From Beaufortia kweichowensis (lineage: Eukaryota > Chordata > Actinopteri > Cypriniformes > Gastromyzontidae), in the NCBI GenBank assembly GCA_019155185.1, contig CM032794.1, positions 17,106,946-17,170,945 of the forward strand: a stretch of 64,000 nt of DNA. Direction: 5' to 3'. Of this stretch, positions 1 to 24,561 are shown piece by piece (within the stretch, counting starts at the first letter, position 1; the number at the start of each line of letters is the position of its first letter). The translations under genes and the position numbers were made by a program. The notes beneath the pieces were generated by a model. The model was not told the origin of the DNA, made no database searches, and was given only the letters and a program-made list of their open reading frames with translations.

Positions 1-882
1 AGTGACACTGTGCTGATACCAAGCAGAGGTGAAACTTCAACAGTTGATCTGCAGCATATTAAATATGACAAAAATTGTTTAAATATGGAACCAGAACCAG
101 ACATATCTAAAGCTTTGATCTTTTTGTTGTAATCTCTGATGGATTTAAACATTTGTTTATGTGTCATAGATTGCAAGGGTTATTTATAGAACTGCATTAG
201 AATAGTGATAGATGTGAATTTGAATGAATAGCTGGGGCTGCCTTGTTTACACTGTTTGTGGCAGTTTTGGAAAGTAGTACTTGTGGTTGTGGAAACTGCA
301 AATTATATCATTCTCCAAACTGGGAAAAAGATCTGCATGTGTATTAATATATCCTTCATACAACCTACTACTTTAAATTTTTTAATATTGTATTGTATTA
401 TTGCATTAATTTGGGCCAGATTATGTTATAAGGTTGGTAAAAGCATAGTGGGGCACAATAAAGATTCAAAACACTACTAATGCAACTGAGGAGATAATCA
501 GAGATGTGAGTGCCAAGTCAATAGATGAGTACTTAGAAATTGTATAAAAGTCTTGAAACTGACAAAGCATGTAAAACAAGTGTGCATGTAATGAATTACA
601 GTGAATTGCACAAAGGGGTCATTTGAGCTTTGCTTTCTGTAATCACAGATTTATTCCTGAAAAAATCTTGTTTTCTGATTTTTTGAGGCTTGGATTTAGT
701 TCATGACGTTCTTAGTTTTGCATGTTGCTCAGATTTAGTTTCCTTCATCCATTATTATTTACAATATAATTACTAAAGGAATAATATCCTTTAAGAAACC
801 TGTGTGAAAGTGCATTGATCAGTCTCATTACTCTGGGTTTCAAACCAGCAGCTTTTTTATTATTTTCTGATTGTTGATCTAG
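1..882 (+). other. Intron of rgp1 (partial)
   Basis: AT-rich DNA upstream of the first visible rgp1 exon, ending in a pyrimidine tract and the acceptor AG at 881-882. I see no coding exon or structured repeat in it. Confidence 0.7.
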
Positions 883-3689
883 GTGAACGAGGGCAGTGCG
901 TGCTGGACACACCGCCTAAGATCTTGTTCTGTGACCTTCGCCTGGATCCTGGAGAGAGCAAGACCTGTAAGAGACTGAATATAATCTATCCAGACACATA
1001 TTCATTGACATCTGGTCTAGATTTCACATTTGTTTTTCACTGCAGTGATAAGTGTTTGTGTTGTTTACAGTACAATAATTTTGTGAGCCTCTTAATGGGT
1101 TCAAAATAAGATAAATCTCACATGACCCAGATAATGTAGATTTTCCACTAAAAACTGGTTCATGGCACAAGATTAACAGTCAACTCTGTCATCTGGCCAC
1201 AGTTTAGCTATACAATCATGTAATTGCACATTAGGTCAGGCTAATGTCATCATGAACTACACAAGACACCCATTAATGTCGCACACATGTATGTATTTTC
1301 AGTTTGATAACCACAGTTTTTTCCTTCTTTCAGATTCTTATAGTGAAGTTGTTCCCACTGATGGTCCTCCAAGTTTTCGGGGTCAGGCAGTGAAGTATGT
1401 GTACAAGCTGACAATTGGCTGTCAGCGAGTCAACTCACCCATCAAGTTACTGCGTGTCCCTTTCCGGGTTCTAGTACTCCATGGTAGGTTGCAGACAAGG
1501 TATCATTGCCCTTTTTGTTTAGGGTTTCCCTTAGAATTGTTTATGCAAAGCAGTTTGAGTTGCATTTCCAGCAGTCTGTAAAGGTGCACTACGCAATTTT
1601 TTCCACTCGTGTGGAAAAGGTTTCCTCAGTCTTACATCTAAATAAACAGTGGGCAGCCAAATACGACTTGTACGAATAAGACTCCCTAACACTATGAAAT
1701 TGAGTCACAGGTTATTTATATCACCGTGTCATTACCGAATATTTCAGATATTTTCAAATACATAAATCAAATGCATTTCATTTATGAAATAAGGAAATGT
1801 ATGTATAAAAATGTATGTATTTATCAAATACATAAATGATTGATCAGTGCCATATCGATTGGTCAGAAAGACAAAGAACCAGTCTATCATAAAATTACCT
1901 GGTTTACATTTTATACTGTTTTCTTTCTGTCTTTCTGTAAATATATTTGAGATGTAGTATAATTCTGGTATAATGGAGATTGTGGAAGATTTTTATTTTT
2001 CTGTTATAGGCATGCCAGAGCCCCCATTCCCACAGGATGAGGAAGTGGCTCCCTCAAACCCATTTCTGGAGGAAGAGGAAGGAAGCAGGAGAGACACTAG
2101 ACCACTAGAAAGAGCTCTTGACATGCTAATGATCACCACCTCACGACGGTGCCCATGTGAGCAAGTCTGTTTTTTTATGTCTTTTTATGTCCAAGTACAT
2201 CTTTGTGTCAAAAGTTTACTCATTATAGTCTATCTATTATTGTGCCATAGTCTTGTCACTTTTTTTGGCTGTTTTTCAGCTGAGAAAAGAGTAATAAGCA
2301 CATGCATTTCCTTTACAGACATGTTCAACATTACAAACATGCGGGGAAAGGTGGCTAAGTTCTGCATCTTTAAGACTGTGTACAGACTTGGAGAAGATAT
2401 TATCGGCACCTTCACTTTCTCAGAGGGGGATATTCCATGTTTACAGGTATAGGGAAAAACTTGGTGGTTGCATTGAAGTTTAAACAGATCGGAGATACTC
2501 TTTTGATGATCCGTGAACAGATTTTATAAGAACTGGAATACATTTCAAACCAGACATATCCAGTAGTGCGCCCTAAGGGTTCCAACCCTAATCAAACCCG
2601 CCTGTCTGTAATTTTCACAAAACACTGTGAAGGCTTTTAAAGTTTAGCTGGTTCATGTGGGTTTGATTGGTCGATGTGGTATGTTGCCAAGAAAGATGTG
2701 TTCCTGGACCTGATCAACATCTTTCATTGATCCTGAAACCACAACAAAAATTTCTAACCTAAGCCATATCCATAACCCAAACAATAACCGTAACTAACCC
2801 CTTAAATCAGAGAGGAATTATAGGTTGATAAGAATTGTATACAAGCCCATAATGTTGATCCAACATGTTTCTGTAAAATCATATTCAGTTGTTTGATTAG
2901 ACTTAGAGCTAAACATTACAGAACAGTGGTTCTTCACAAGCAGGACATGACACTTCTTTTAGAAAACTGCTGCTTATCATCATTGTTTTTTGAAATGAAA
3001 GAATACTTTCTTTAGATAAATGCACCTAGAATGTCTACATGCTTATGTGTAAATGTGTGTGTCTGCTCAGTATTCAGTTAGTCTGCAGAGTGAGGAGGAG
3101 GTCAATGAGCAGTACCAGAGACGACCCGGTCAGCCTGTCAGTGTCACTGGTCATGGACGACACCTTGAGTCCTGCCTTCACACAGCCTCCAGTCATTTCT
3201 CTCTCCCTGTACCCCTCAACGTCACACCAGGATTCACCACAGATATAGGTCAGAAAATGTGCAAGTTATATTAATAAGTCTCATTGACTGACTAAGCTTA
3301 AACTTTTATGTTAATGTGGTTTACCGTATAAAGATAGCCCTTGCTGTTGATTATTATCCATAACATATAATCATTATTGAAATAATATGTGCAAAGGTGT
3401 AATATCAAATGACAAGTAGAAAAAACTTTTTCATTCAGTATTACGTTTTTATCTTTCTTTTCCAGTGACGTTAAGGTGGCGTCTGCATTTTGAGTTTGTG
3501 ACAGCACGGGAGCCAGTGGAGGCACCTGTGGTTCTGCAGAATCAGTTGGAGGTCACCATATGGACTGGGGCGGAGCATGTGGATGTGGACACTTTTAGTT
3601 GGGACTTGCCAATTAAAGTGCTCCCCACCAATCCTACATTAGCATCATATGTCTCACAGTTCCCAGGGACAAACAGCATAAACATTTGA
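883..3689 (+). CDS. rgp1: RGP1 homolog, RAB6A GEF complex partner (3' part, six exons)
   Basis: RGP1 pairs with RIC1 to form the Golgi exchange factor that activates RAB6A in retrograde endosome-to-Golgi traffic. Coding exons seen: 883-966, 1334-1483, 2010-2156, 2319-2446, 3071-3248, 3466-3689, all with AG/GT borders and compatible phases. The spliced frame reads GERGQCVLDTPPKILFCDLR, then FRGQAVKYVYKLTIGCQRVN, an acidic FLEEEEGSRR stretch, FKTVYRLGEDIIGTF, CLHTASSHFSLPVPLNVTPG, WRLHFEFVTAREP and a C-terminal DTFSWDLPIKVLP block ending NSINI-stop. These are the conserved arrestin-like RGP1 blocks in the expected order. About 303 residues are present; the human protein is about 390, so roughly the first 85-90 residues lie left of the window. 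It converges on msmp. Identification is firm; the missing 5' end is due only to the window edge. Confidence 0.95.
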
Positions 3690-4006
3690 GTTATGTTTTA
3701 TTTGTAAACTGGAAAGTGTTTTTGTGAAATTAGTGTAATTAAATTCTGAAAAGTAGCTGTTTTTTGTTTTATTACTGTTTAACTTTTGCAGTGAAATGGG
3801 ATCATAATTCTTCATTTAAGCTACATTTCAGTGTTGTGCTACAGACTGCTTTACCTCCAGTACACATTTCTGTATTTATTGTTTATATGCTCTGAACTAC
3901 AATTACAAAAGGTGTCTACTTTGAATCTCTCTGTCATAAGCTGTTTTATACTGTACATAAAAATCTTTATTACAAGACTACTTGTTTCTTCATATAACCA
4001 TTACTG

Positions 4007-4012
4007 AATAAA
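4007..4012 (+). promoter_or_regulatory. Poly(A) signal AATAAA of rgp1
   Basis: AATAAA lies about 320 bp after the rgp1 stop codon, the first canonical hexamer downstream. It fits a short 3' UTR. A candidate msmp hexamer on the opposite strand (TTTATT on +, 4110-4115) is about 100 bp further on, so the two convergent transcripts probably end very close together. Confidence 0.65.
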
Positions 4013-4099
4013 GACTTAATCTTTTTAATCTATCTGATGCATTGTATAAAATATTGCTTTGTTACCCTAAATGAAAATTAAAGGGAACAAGATGATTTT

Positions 4100-4724
4100 T
4101 CTATACGTGTTTATTCGAGTAAGCATTTTAAAGACAAACAATAACAGACTATGTTACTGGGCTTTTATTCAGCTGATTATTTACAATAGTGCATAAATGA
4201 CTCTGCAACGTTGAAAATGTTTGCAGAGAAGCTTGTGTTTTTATTAATAAGTCTTATTAATAAGACTTTGAATCCATTTGTCATCTTTTTAATTGAATTG
4301 ACATGTGCAAAAACCAGGTGAAAATCAGAGGGATTCAAATCTGAAAAGAAAACAATTATGAAAAGTAACATGCAGTGCTAAGTGTTACAATGATATAATG
4401 ATTACTTAATAACATAGTAAATTGCCTTCGATACAATACCTTTTCCCACGTTACATGCTCACAATGCAAAATCTTCCATACAAATAAAATTCTCATTTCC
4501 TTCTCACTTCAATAAATTCCAGTGCAGGACTCACATGCCCCAACCCACACATCCGTTGCATACAAGACCCTCTCATTGCTTTTTTAAATGCAGTTTTTAA
4601 GCAGCTTTTACACTAATGGTTATGTCTTGTGAATACCGTTGCTTCAGGAGTAATTTTCAATCTCACACACAGTGATTTAGATGTCAGCTGACAGGCAGGC
4701 GATTTGGCTTAGGGTCTATCTACG
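4100..4724 (-). other. Probable msmp 3' UTR
   Basis: Sequence between the msmp stop codon and candidate minus-strand AATAAA hexamers near 4110-4115 and 4163-4168. It has no open frame of interest and is bounded by the rgp1 end. The exact cleavage site cannot be decided from sequence. Confidence 0.5.
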
Positions 4725-5403
4725 CTAACCTGCCAGATTCGTGTTGATGGCCCCATGTCTTGGGTCCATAATGGTCTCTTCTCCAGGAATACATGGCAGA
4801 CGAGGATCAGAGGTCAGGACCAGTGTGACCTGACAGGTCAGATTTTCAACTCGAACTTCACACCAAGGAGGAAAGTCCACAGGTCGATGCACACTGTAAT
4901 TGGGCATCAGTTAAACACTTATTGAAATACAAACTATTTGTTGGTGGTTGACTTAACAGGTATATAACAGGTATATGACACATTGCATTGTATTCTTTTT
5001 TTTAATTATCCAAAAGAAGTATGATGTGTAATAGTTCTTACGTCTCACAGCATCCCACTCCCACAGGGTGCAGGCAGGTGCACTGCACACAGCCCTGCTC
5101 CATCCATGTGTCTCCCATAAAATACTGCTTCCCCTCATACTCACACAGAGCTGTAAAAAAAGATCTTTTAAACACCCATGAACAAATGTACTACAAATAT
5201 GCATTCCAACAAGTCGAGAGAATTAAAATGGATAATTATGAGATGGGACATTCTCAGGCCTAATCATGTGAAGCATGCGGCACAGTACACCTGATCTCAC
5301 CCTGAGAGTTGAAGTGGCACTGCATTGGGGCTGCTAAGCATGTCGTCCACACCAAAAATCCAATGAAGATCATCATTGTGCCGTATCTCACCACGGGATC
5401 CAT
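4725..5403 (-). CDS. msmp: Microseminoprotein, prostate-associated-like (secreted, 126 aa)
   Basis: Three exons on the minus strand: 5301-5403 (start ATG at 5403), 5042-5150, 4725-4893 (TAG stop), giving 126 residues; human MSMP is 139. Residues 1-24 form a hydrophobic signal peptide (MIFIGFLVWTTCLA). The mature part has ten cysteines, the number expected for the beta-microseminoprotein fold, including CTCLHPVGVGCC and FPPWCEV, then SDPRLPC. MSMP proteins are small secreted ligands; human MSMP has been reported to act through CCR2, and that role is not shown by this sequence. An upstream in-frame stretch could lengthen the N-terminus, but the chosen ATG puts the signal peptide at the front and follows a TATA box by about 50 bp. 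Position next to rgp1 matches human 9p13.3. Confidence 0.92.
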
Positions 5404-5451
5404 CTCTCTTGTTGAGTCGCTGGCTGTATCCCTCTCTCGTTTCGCACCTCC

Positions 5452-5461
5452 ATATATACCC
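5452..5461 (-). promoter_or_regulatory. TATA box of msmp
   Basis: The minus strand reads GGTATATATGG here, about 50 bp upstream of the msmp ATG. A start site 25-30 bp downstream would give a 5' UTR of roughly 20-30 nt. TATA promoters are typical of tissue-restricted secreted-protein genes. Inferred from sequence and spacing only. Confidence 0.5.
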
Positions 5462-5481
5462 CCTCTTGCTTTTATGAGCAC

Positions 5482-8400
5482 AGGGTGAGGGGAGTGGTTT
5501 ACCCCTACCTAAGGTGTGTCTCTGAGATGGGGGCAGGTTATTTAGGCTTTTGGGGGGGTGTAAAGGAAAAATCTGTGGCTTGGCATCTCTCATTCTTTCT
5601 CTCCAGTGATTGCCTTTCTCCGCTCCACTGGGCATGACCTTGAATAACTATAGAAATTCTGACACATCCTGGGATGACTAAGAGAGGTGGAAGAGAGAGT
5701 TCGAGAAAGAAAGAAAGCGAGAAAGCAAAGAAGAAAAAATTGGGGCAGATGGGACATGAATGGTCAGTCAAAGATGATCAGGCCTTTGTCGACTTTTTAC
5801 TGTATTTAACTGATAAACTAACAGTCGGTGTATTTAAGCACAAGAACTGAGGATCGTAAACAGGTTGTCACCAATAAATTAGTGGGATTTTGTTTAACAC
5901 CTAGTGGTTACTAGGTGATCTTCAAACAAAAACACAGGTATCCGTCACTACTGTGGTCCTCAGGTTGCAGTGACCCTTGGACTGAGATCATTCTGATGAT
6001 GTAATGCCGGTGTCTCCTGTCAGTTACCTCACGTGGGCCCGGTCCAGCTGAGGATGTTCATAAGAAGAAGGGAACTCATAAAGACGAGACTGGACGTTTA
6101 TTGCACAAGTGCTGCAGGTGTGTATGCGTTTATTACCAGAGGACATGAAGATGTAATATTCTTAAACTGCACTTGTGTTGTTAAGGAAGGATCCTAGTTA
6201 GGTGTTGAGCACAAGGGATCAAGTCTGTAGAGGATGCCGAGAAAGTAACACTCTTTGAGCCAGAACCAAACATTACACACTTTACACACACATTTGCACA
6301 TTAGCTCATCCCTCGTCATCTTTGCTATCAACACGGAAAAATTTGCGATAGAAGAAACAGGCGTTTTCTAAGGAGACCCTGGGGCACCACAAAGTTCTGT
6401 TTGTAGCGTTTACGCCTGTGTCACCCCACAGTAGTCTGAAAGGTGTTGAAAGCTCTTCCCTGTGTACTACATGTGGTACTACTGCTCCATGGCCTTAGTT
6501 TGGATAAAGTGACTCACAGACTCTCTTCTGCTCTGGCCGTACACCTCAGGGGAGAAACATTCCCTTTTGCTCAAGTGTTAGATCTAGTATCGCATTTAGA
6601 CATTTCCTCCTCATATGGCGTGATTTGTGTCAAATAAACGCTAAAGAATTGGCCAACTGGCAATAAAGGAACAAGTCTCATATTCTTGGTTGTCAATTAA
6701 CCTTTCATGGGACTTGTTAACTTAAAGTACTTTTATGATTTCTCAATATAATTATGAATATACTGTAAGTCTGGTTAATTTTGTAACCTATACTACTCTT
6801 TTTACAGTCTTTTTGTGTAATACACGTATTTAATATCACACTCTCAATCATAAAGTAATACAGAATATCAGCACAGCCGAATTACCAACAGTGAGAATGC
6901 AGTCTCATGCTTAACTGTCTTTTATGAAATATGCAGGATTTGTATGGTAAAACGTAATAATCATCAATGATAAAAAAGTATGAAATATCACAAGAGGACA
7001 TATTTTTTGCAAATATTAGCACTACTGATTTAGAAAAATATAAATTAAAATATATTCAAATATTTTTTTTAAATCAAACACTGTACACTGTAAAAATGAT
7101 AAATAAGTCATGGTATGTTTTGCATTATTTTAAAGGTTATTTAAAATAACCATTTATTTCTTACCCTTTTACTAATTAAAAATTTACCTGAAACAATCAA
7201 ATATTATTATTAGTACTAAAAAAGTATAACTTTTAGTAAAAGAATGAAATGTGTTATGATTACAATGATTTTATATCTTGTGGGGGTACAAAAACTAATA
7301 TAATCTGAAGCAACCTTATACATATAAATGCAAAAATACCTTAAAGAGAAGCATACCACCAAACATCCAGCCAGTAGTTATTGATAAGTTATGAGTAAAA
7401 TCTTAAGATTTAGGTCTACTGAGATCTATCCGGTGGAAACCTTCATCATCCTTAAAGTGCAGCTGCCCTTTTGGCTTGAACTCAAAGGTATGTAGCTTTA
7501 AACTTGGGAGCAAGAAAGCAGATCCCCATACGAGTGTTCGGAACACATGAGGGGTGGCAATGAGCCTTATCCTCTATAACAGCTCTTAAATCCCAAGGGG
7601 AGCATGTAATTGATGGTAGTCCTGTTCTGATGTGAAGTCTGACTCATCACCACACATTAATGTGCAGAGGGGGCCCAAGGTTACACTGAGTTTTAAAAGC
7701 AAGTGATCTGATGCCAAGCTGCAAGTAAATGTGAATTAAAGAACAGTTTGTTTTTTCACTTGTGTTATTGGCCTGGTTTTGCCTTAAATTATAGTAAGAA
7801 ACACACTTTATGTGAAGGGATTTTGGTACCTGCATACACAAACAAACACATAATGTTTATTGCAGATACTTGGAGAACATCATGTTCATATCAAGCACTC
7901 CAAAGACAGCAACCAATGACTTGTCCACTTGTTGTGCATAAAGGCTGTCAAAGGCCATAACATCCTGGTATCACAGCAGATCTGGGGTTATTAAACAGTG
8001 AAACAACAAATTTATTATAGCACAGAGGCAATATTACAATATATTTCTTGTGGTTATGTGGCAAATATATAGGTCATATAATGATTTGGGTTGCAAATAA
8101 ATAACTACAAGCCCTGAAACTAATCATACTGTAGCTCTAAATACAAATTAAATGCATTGTCTCTAATGAAATCTATAAAATGAAGTTGGAGGTTTTTATA
8201 ATAAATAATTTTTATAAACGTGCTGCATCCTCTAAATTAAATAAAAGGAAATAAAGATTTTTTTTGGTTATCTTTGCATACATTTATTTAAACTCAGAAA
8301 CTATACAATTTATCATTGCAAATAATTTAGGACATATATTCAATTGTTCAAGAACTTACAATTCAAGGGGACTTTTAAACGCTTTATGAAGTTTGTCCTC

Positions 8401-8855
8401 TTTTCCTACCCGTTCTTCAACTAAACAGGAAGTAACGGAGATTCGACAGACCAAAGAATCGATCGCTGAACTGTTCAGTGTATATTCGTACTATTCAAAC
8501 TGCTGCGGTGATCGAAAACATTGGCGTCGATTATTTTTGCCTCATTGTGATGTTTTCTTTCTAAAAGCGGACGTGATGATGCCTTGTCAAATGCATATTA
8601 CAACTTTATTATTGTCTTAAATTAAGACTGCTAATGTTTCTGTCTAGCCACATTGGCTGTCAGTAATCAGGCGAAGTTATATCAGGAATTTAAACAGTAG
8701 AGAAAAGCTAAATTTTGAGCAGATACAGTGCAGGGTTTTTGCTGTTAGGCCCTGCAGTTGCAGTTTTCTCTTAACGCCTGATAATCTGCATTTCTTTTAT
8801 ATGCGTTTAATTTCCTTCACTAAAGCTTTTCTAAACACTTCATTGAATACTGAAG
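5482..8855. other. Intergenic region msmp-pik3c3
   Basis: No exon-like open frame with family resemblance was found on either strand. The stretch includes an A/G-rich tract at 5690-5740, AT-rich DNA at 6700-7350, and the probable pik3c3 promoter side near 8350-8855, where CAGGAAGT (8427-8434) is an ETS-type site. The pik3c3 transcription start is not resolvable. Confidence 0.5.
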
Positions 8856-22652
<13,797 letters not shown>

Positions 22653-22863
22653 GGTGATGAAGGTCATAAAGCCTGGTTCTCGCAATGTGCAACAGACAGA
22701 TGAACCACAAACACAAGTGAACGACGGAAAAGAAATGGACAGGTGCCAAGACCACGCTTGTGATATCATGTACTCACCATGAGCAGTTCAAAGTATGAAC
22801 TCTAAGTATCTGTATATATAATTTAAAAGTGTAATAATTAACTTCATGTAAAAACGACAGCCA

Positions 22864-22869
22864 AATAAA
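22864..22869 (+). promoter_or_regulatory. Poly(A) signal AATAAA of pik3c3
   Basis: First canonical hexamer after the pik3c3 stop, about 210 bp downstream, implying a short 3' UTR. Confidence 0.6.
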
Positions 22870-24561
22870 GATTCAAACTTTAGCATTTGTTGATTAGCAT
22901 TATTTTTACATTTATATCAGAGTCCCATATTTAGTGTAACATAGAACTTTATTAGCATCAGTCTCTGCTTGTTGTTTAACAATATAACTTTTAAAACATA
23001 TTAGTTAAGGGGAAAACACAATGTTTATGATAATGAGTGATTTTGATGAATATGGTGGTTTTAATGGTTTTACTGGTTAAGTTCATTTACTGGTTGCTTT
23101 ATGTGCAGACTGAGTCAGCTAGTGAGTCACACCCTCCTATAAGGCTCATTCTCACACAACTTTATTACACATATTATGTGTAGAAATTTGCAAATGCCCT
23201 GAAATGAAAAATTTTTATTATACAAAGTTAATAACTAAATCACAGGATCATTTTTGGCAATTAAACAAGTTTTAGCAATTAAAAGCATACATTAACATAA
23301 TTACAAAAGGTTTTTATTCTTATTTTTTCACAAAAGTCATTCTTTTATTACTTGGCTAAGACAATTTTTTGGCAAGTCAGATGCAGAGAAGCACTTTTTT
23401 AAAGCTTACTTTCGTGTGCACATATGCATGTTGTTTTTCAGAAATGTGGGCTGTGGTTTATTAACGATCATAACCCATGCAGACTTGTTTTCCACTTTGA
23501 TACATTTGGTCAACAAGAAACTTGACATTTAAACACAAGTCACTTGTTAATAGTGATGGCAGTGAATATCTGAGCTTTAGAAATGACTTTGGAGGCGGCA
23601 AATGGTTAAGTTCTGGAATGTAGCCGCAAAACAAATTTCCCCCTATTAAACTGCATTTAGTTACAAATTTCCCTTTACCGTTGTGGTACCCAAAGTAACT
23701 AATGAAACCTTACTACTGTAAAGAAGTTCAAATCTTAAAAGCTGTACATTAAAGTTATATGGATGTACACACACACACAAATAGGGAATAATTAAACATG
23801 CATATTAAAATATATTTTCCAGAACCTACGTGGCTTCTTGGGAGCATTTCCACTTATGTTAAAGTGAACATCAGCAGAAATCGAGCACCTTAGTGTGATT
23901 AACTGTGAGACACGGTGCACAGAAAATAAGTCAAAATGGGGCAACTGAGTCACAAAATACAGAAAAAAATCAAATGAAAACAATGAATCAAGCCACACAG
24001 GGGCCATACAGTACTCATAATTACCCAAAAAGAATACTTCTGTCGATAGGGTGTATAACAGAATAAGGATTTATAGTGTTATAGTCACTGACTGCAGGGG
24101 GTATCCCAAACACTAGCACATGAAAAGTGCAAGGCAGCTTTAACGACAGCTAAATTAAGCTTCATGCATGAGGAACGTGCATAACGTGACAGCATGTTTG
24201 GGAGAAAAGGGAGTACATGTGGTTAAACCAGTATAAAAACTAAGATCAGATAAAAAAAAACTAAAAAATGTAATCATAGTTAGAGAGAGAATTATTCACA
24301 ATGTTGTAAGATTAATTTAACTACTCAAATATTAACACTATGGAGTAGATGTAAAGGCATTATGCACTAAATGCATAATGAATTATACAGTATTTTGACT
24401 TAAAAAGTAAAATGTACTTAATTTAAAAAGTTGACCATCAACAGATTATATGGACCAAGTAGATATTTTAATAGGACTTGAATCAACTACCTACCAGTCT
24501 GGATACCAGCCCTGAACCACTACACCATCTGATACCACTATGGTCCATTTCTAAACAATGA
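22870..24561. other. Spacer pik3c3 to cytokine receptor 3' end
   Basis: AT-rich sequence holding the pik3c3 downstream flank and probably the 3' UTR of the minus-strand receptor. A short (CA) run is at 23768-23779. I see no other gene. Confidence 0.5.

Noticed and set aside
5021..5263. Plus-strand open frame of 80 codons over msmp exon 2
   Set aside because: Antisense of the msmp exon, whose cysteine pattern and splice sites fix the coding strand as minus.
8393..8620. Open frame near the pik3c3 promoter (75 codons)
   Set aside because: No family resemblance, and it lies in likely promoter/leader sequence. The VPS34 N-terminus starts clearly at 8856.
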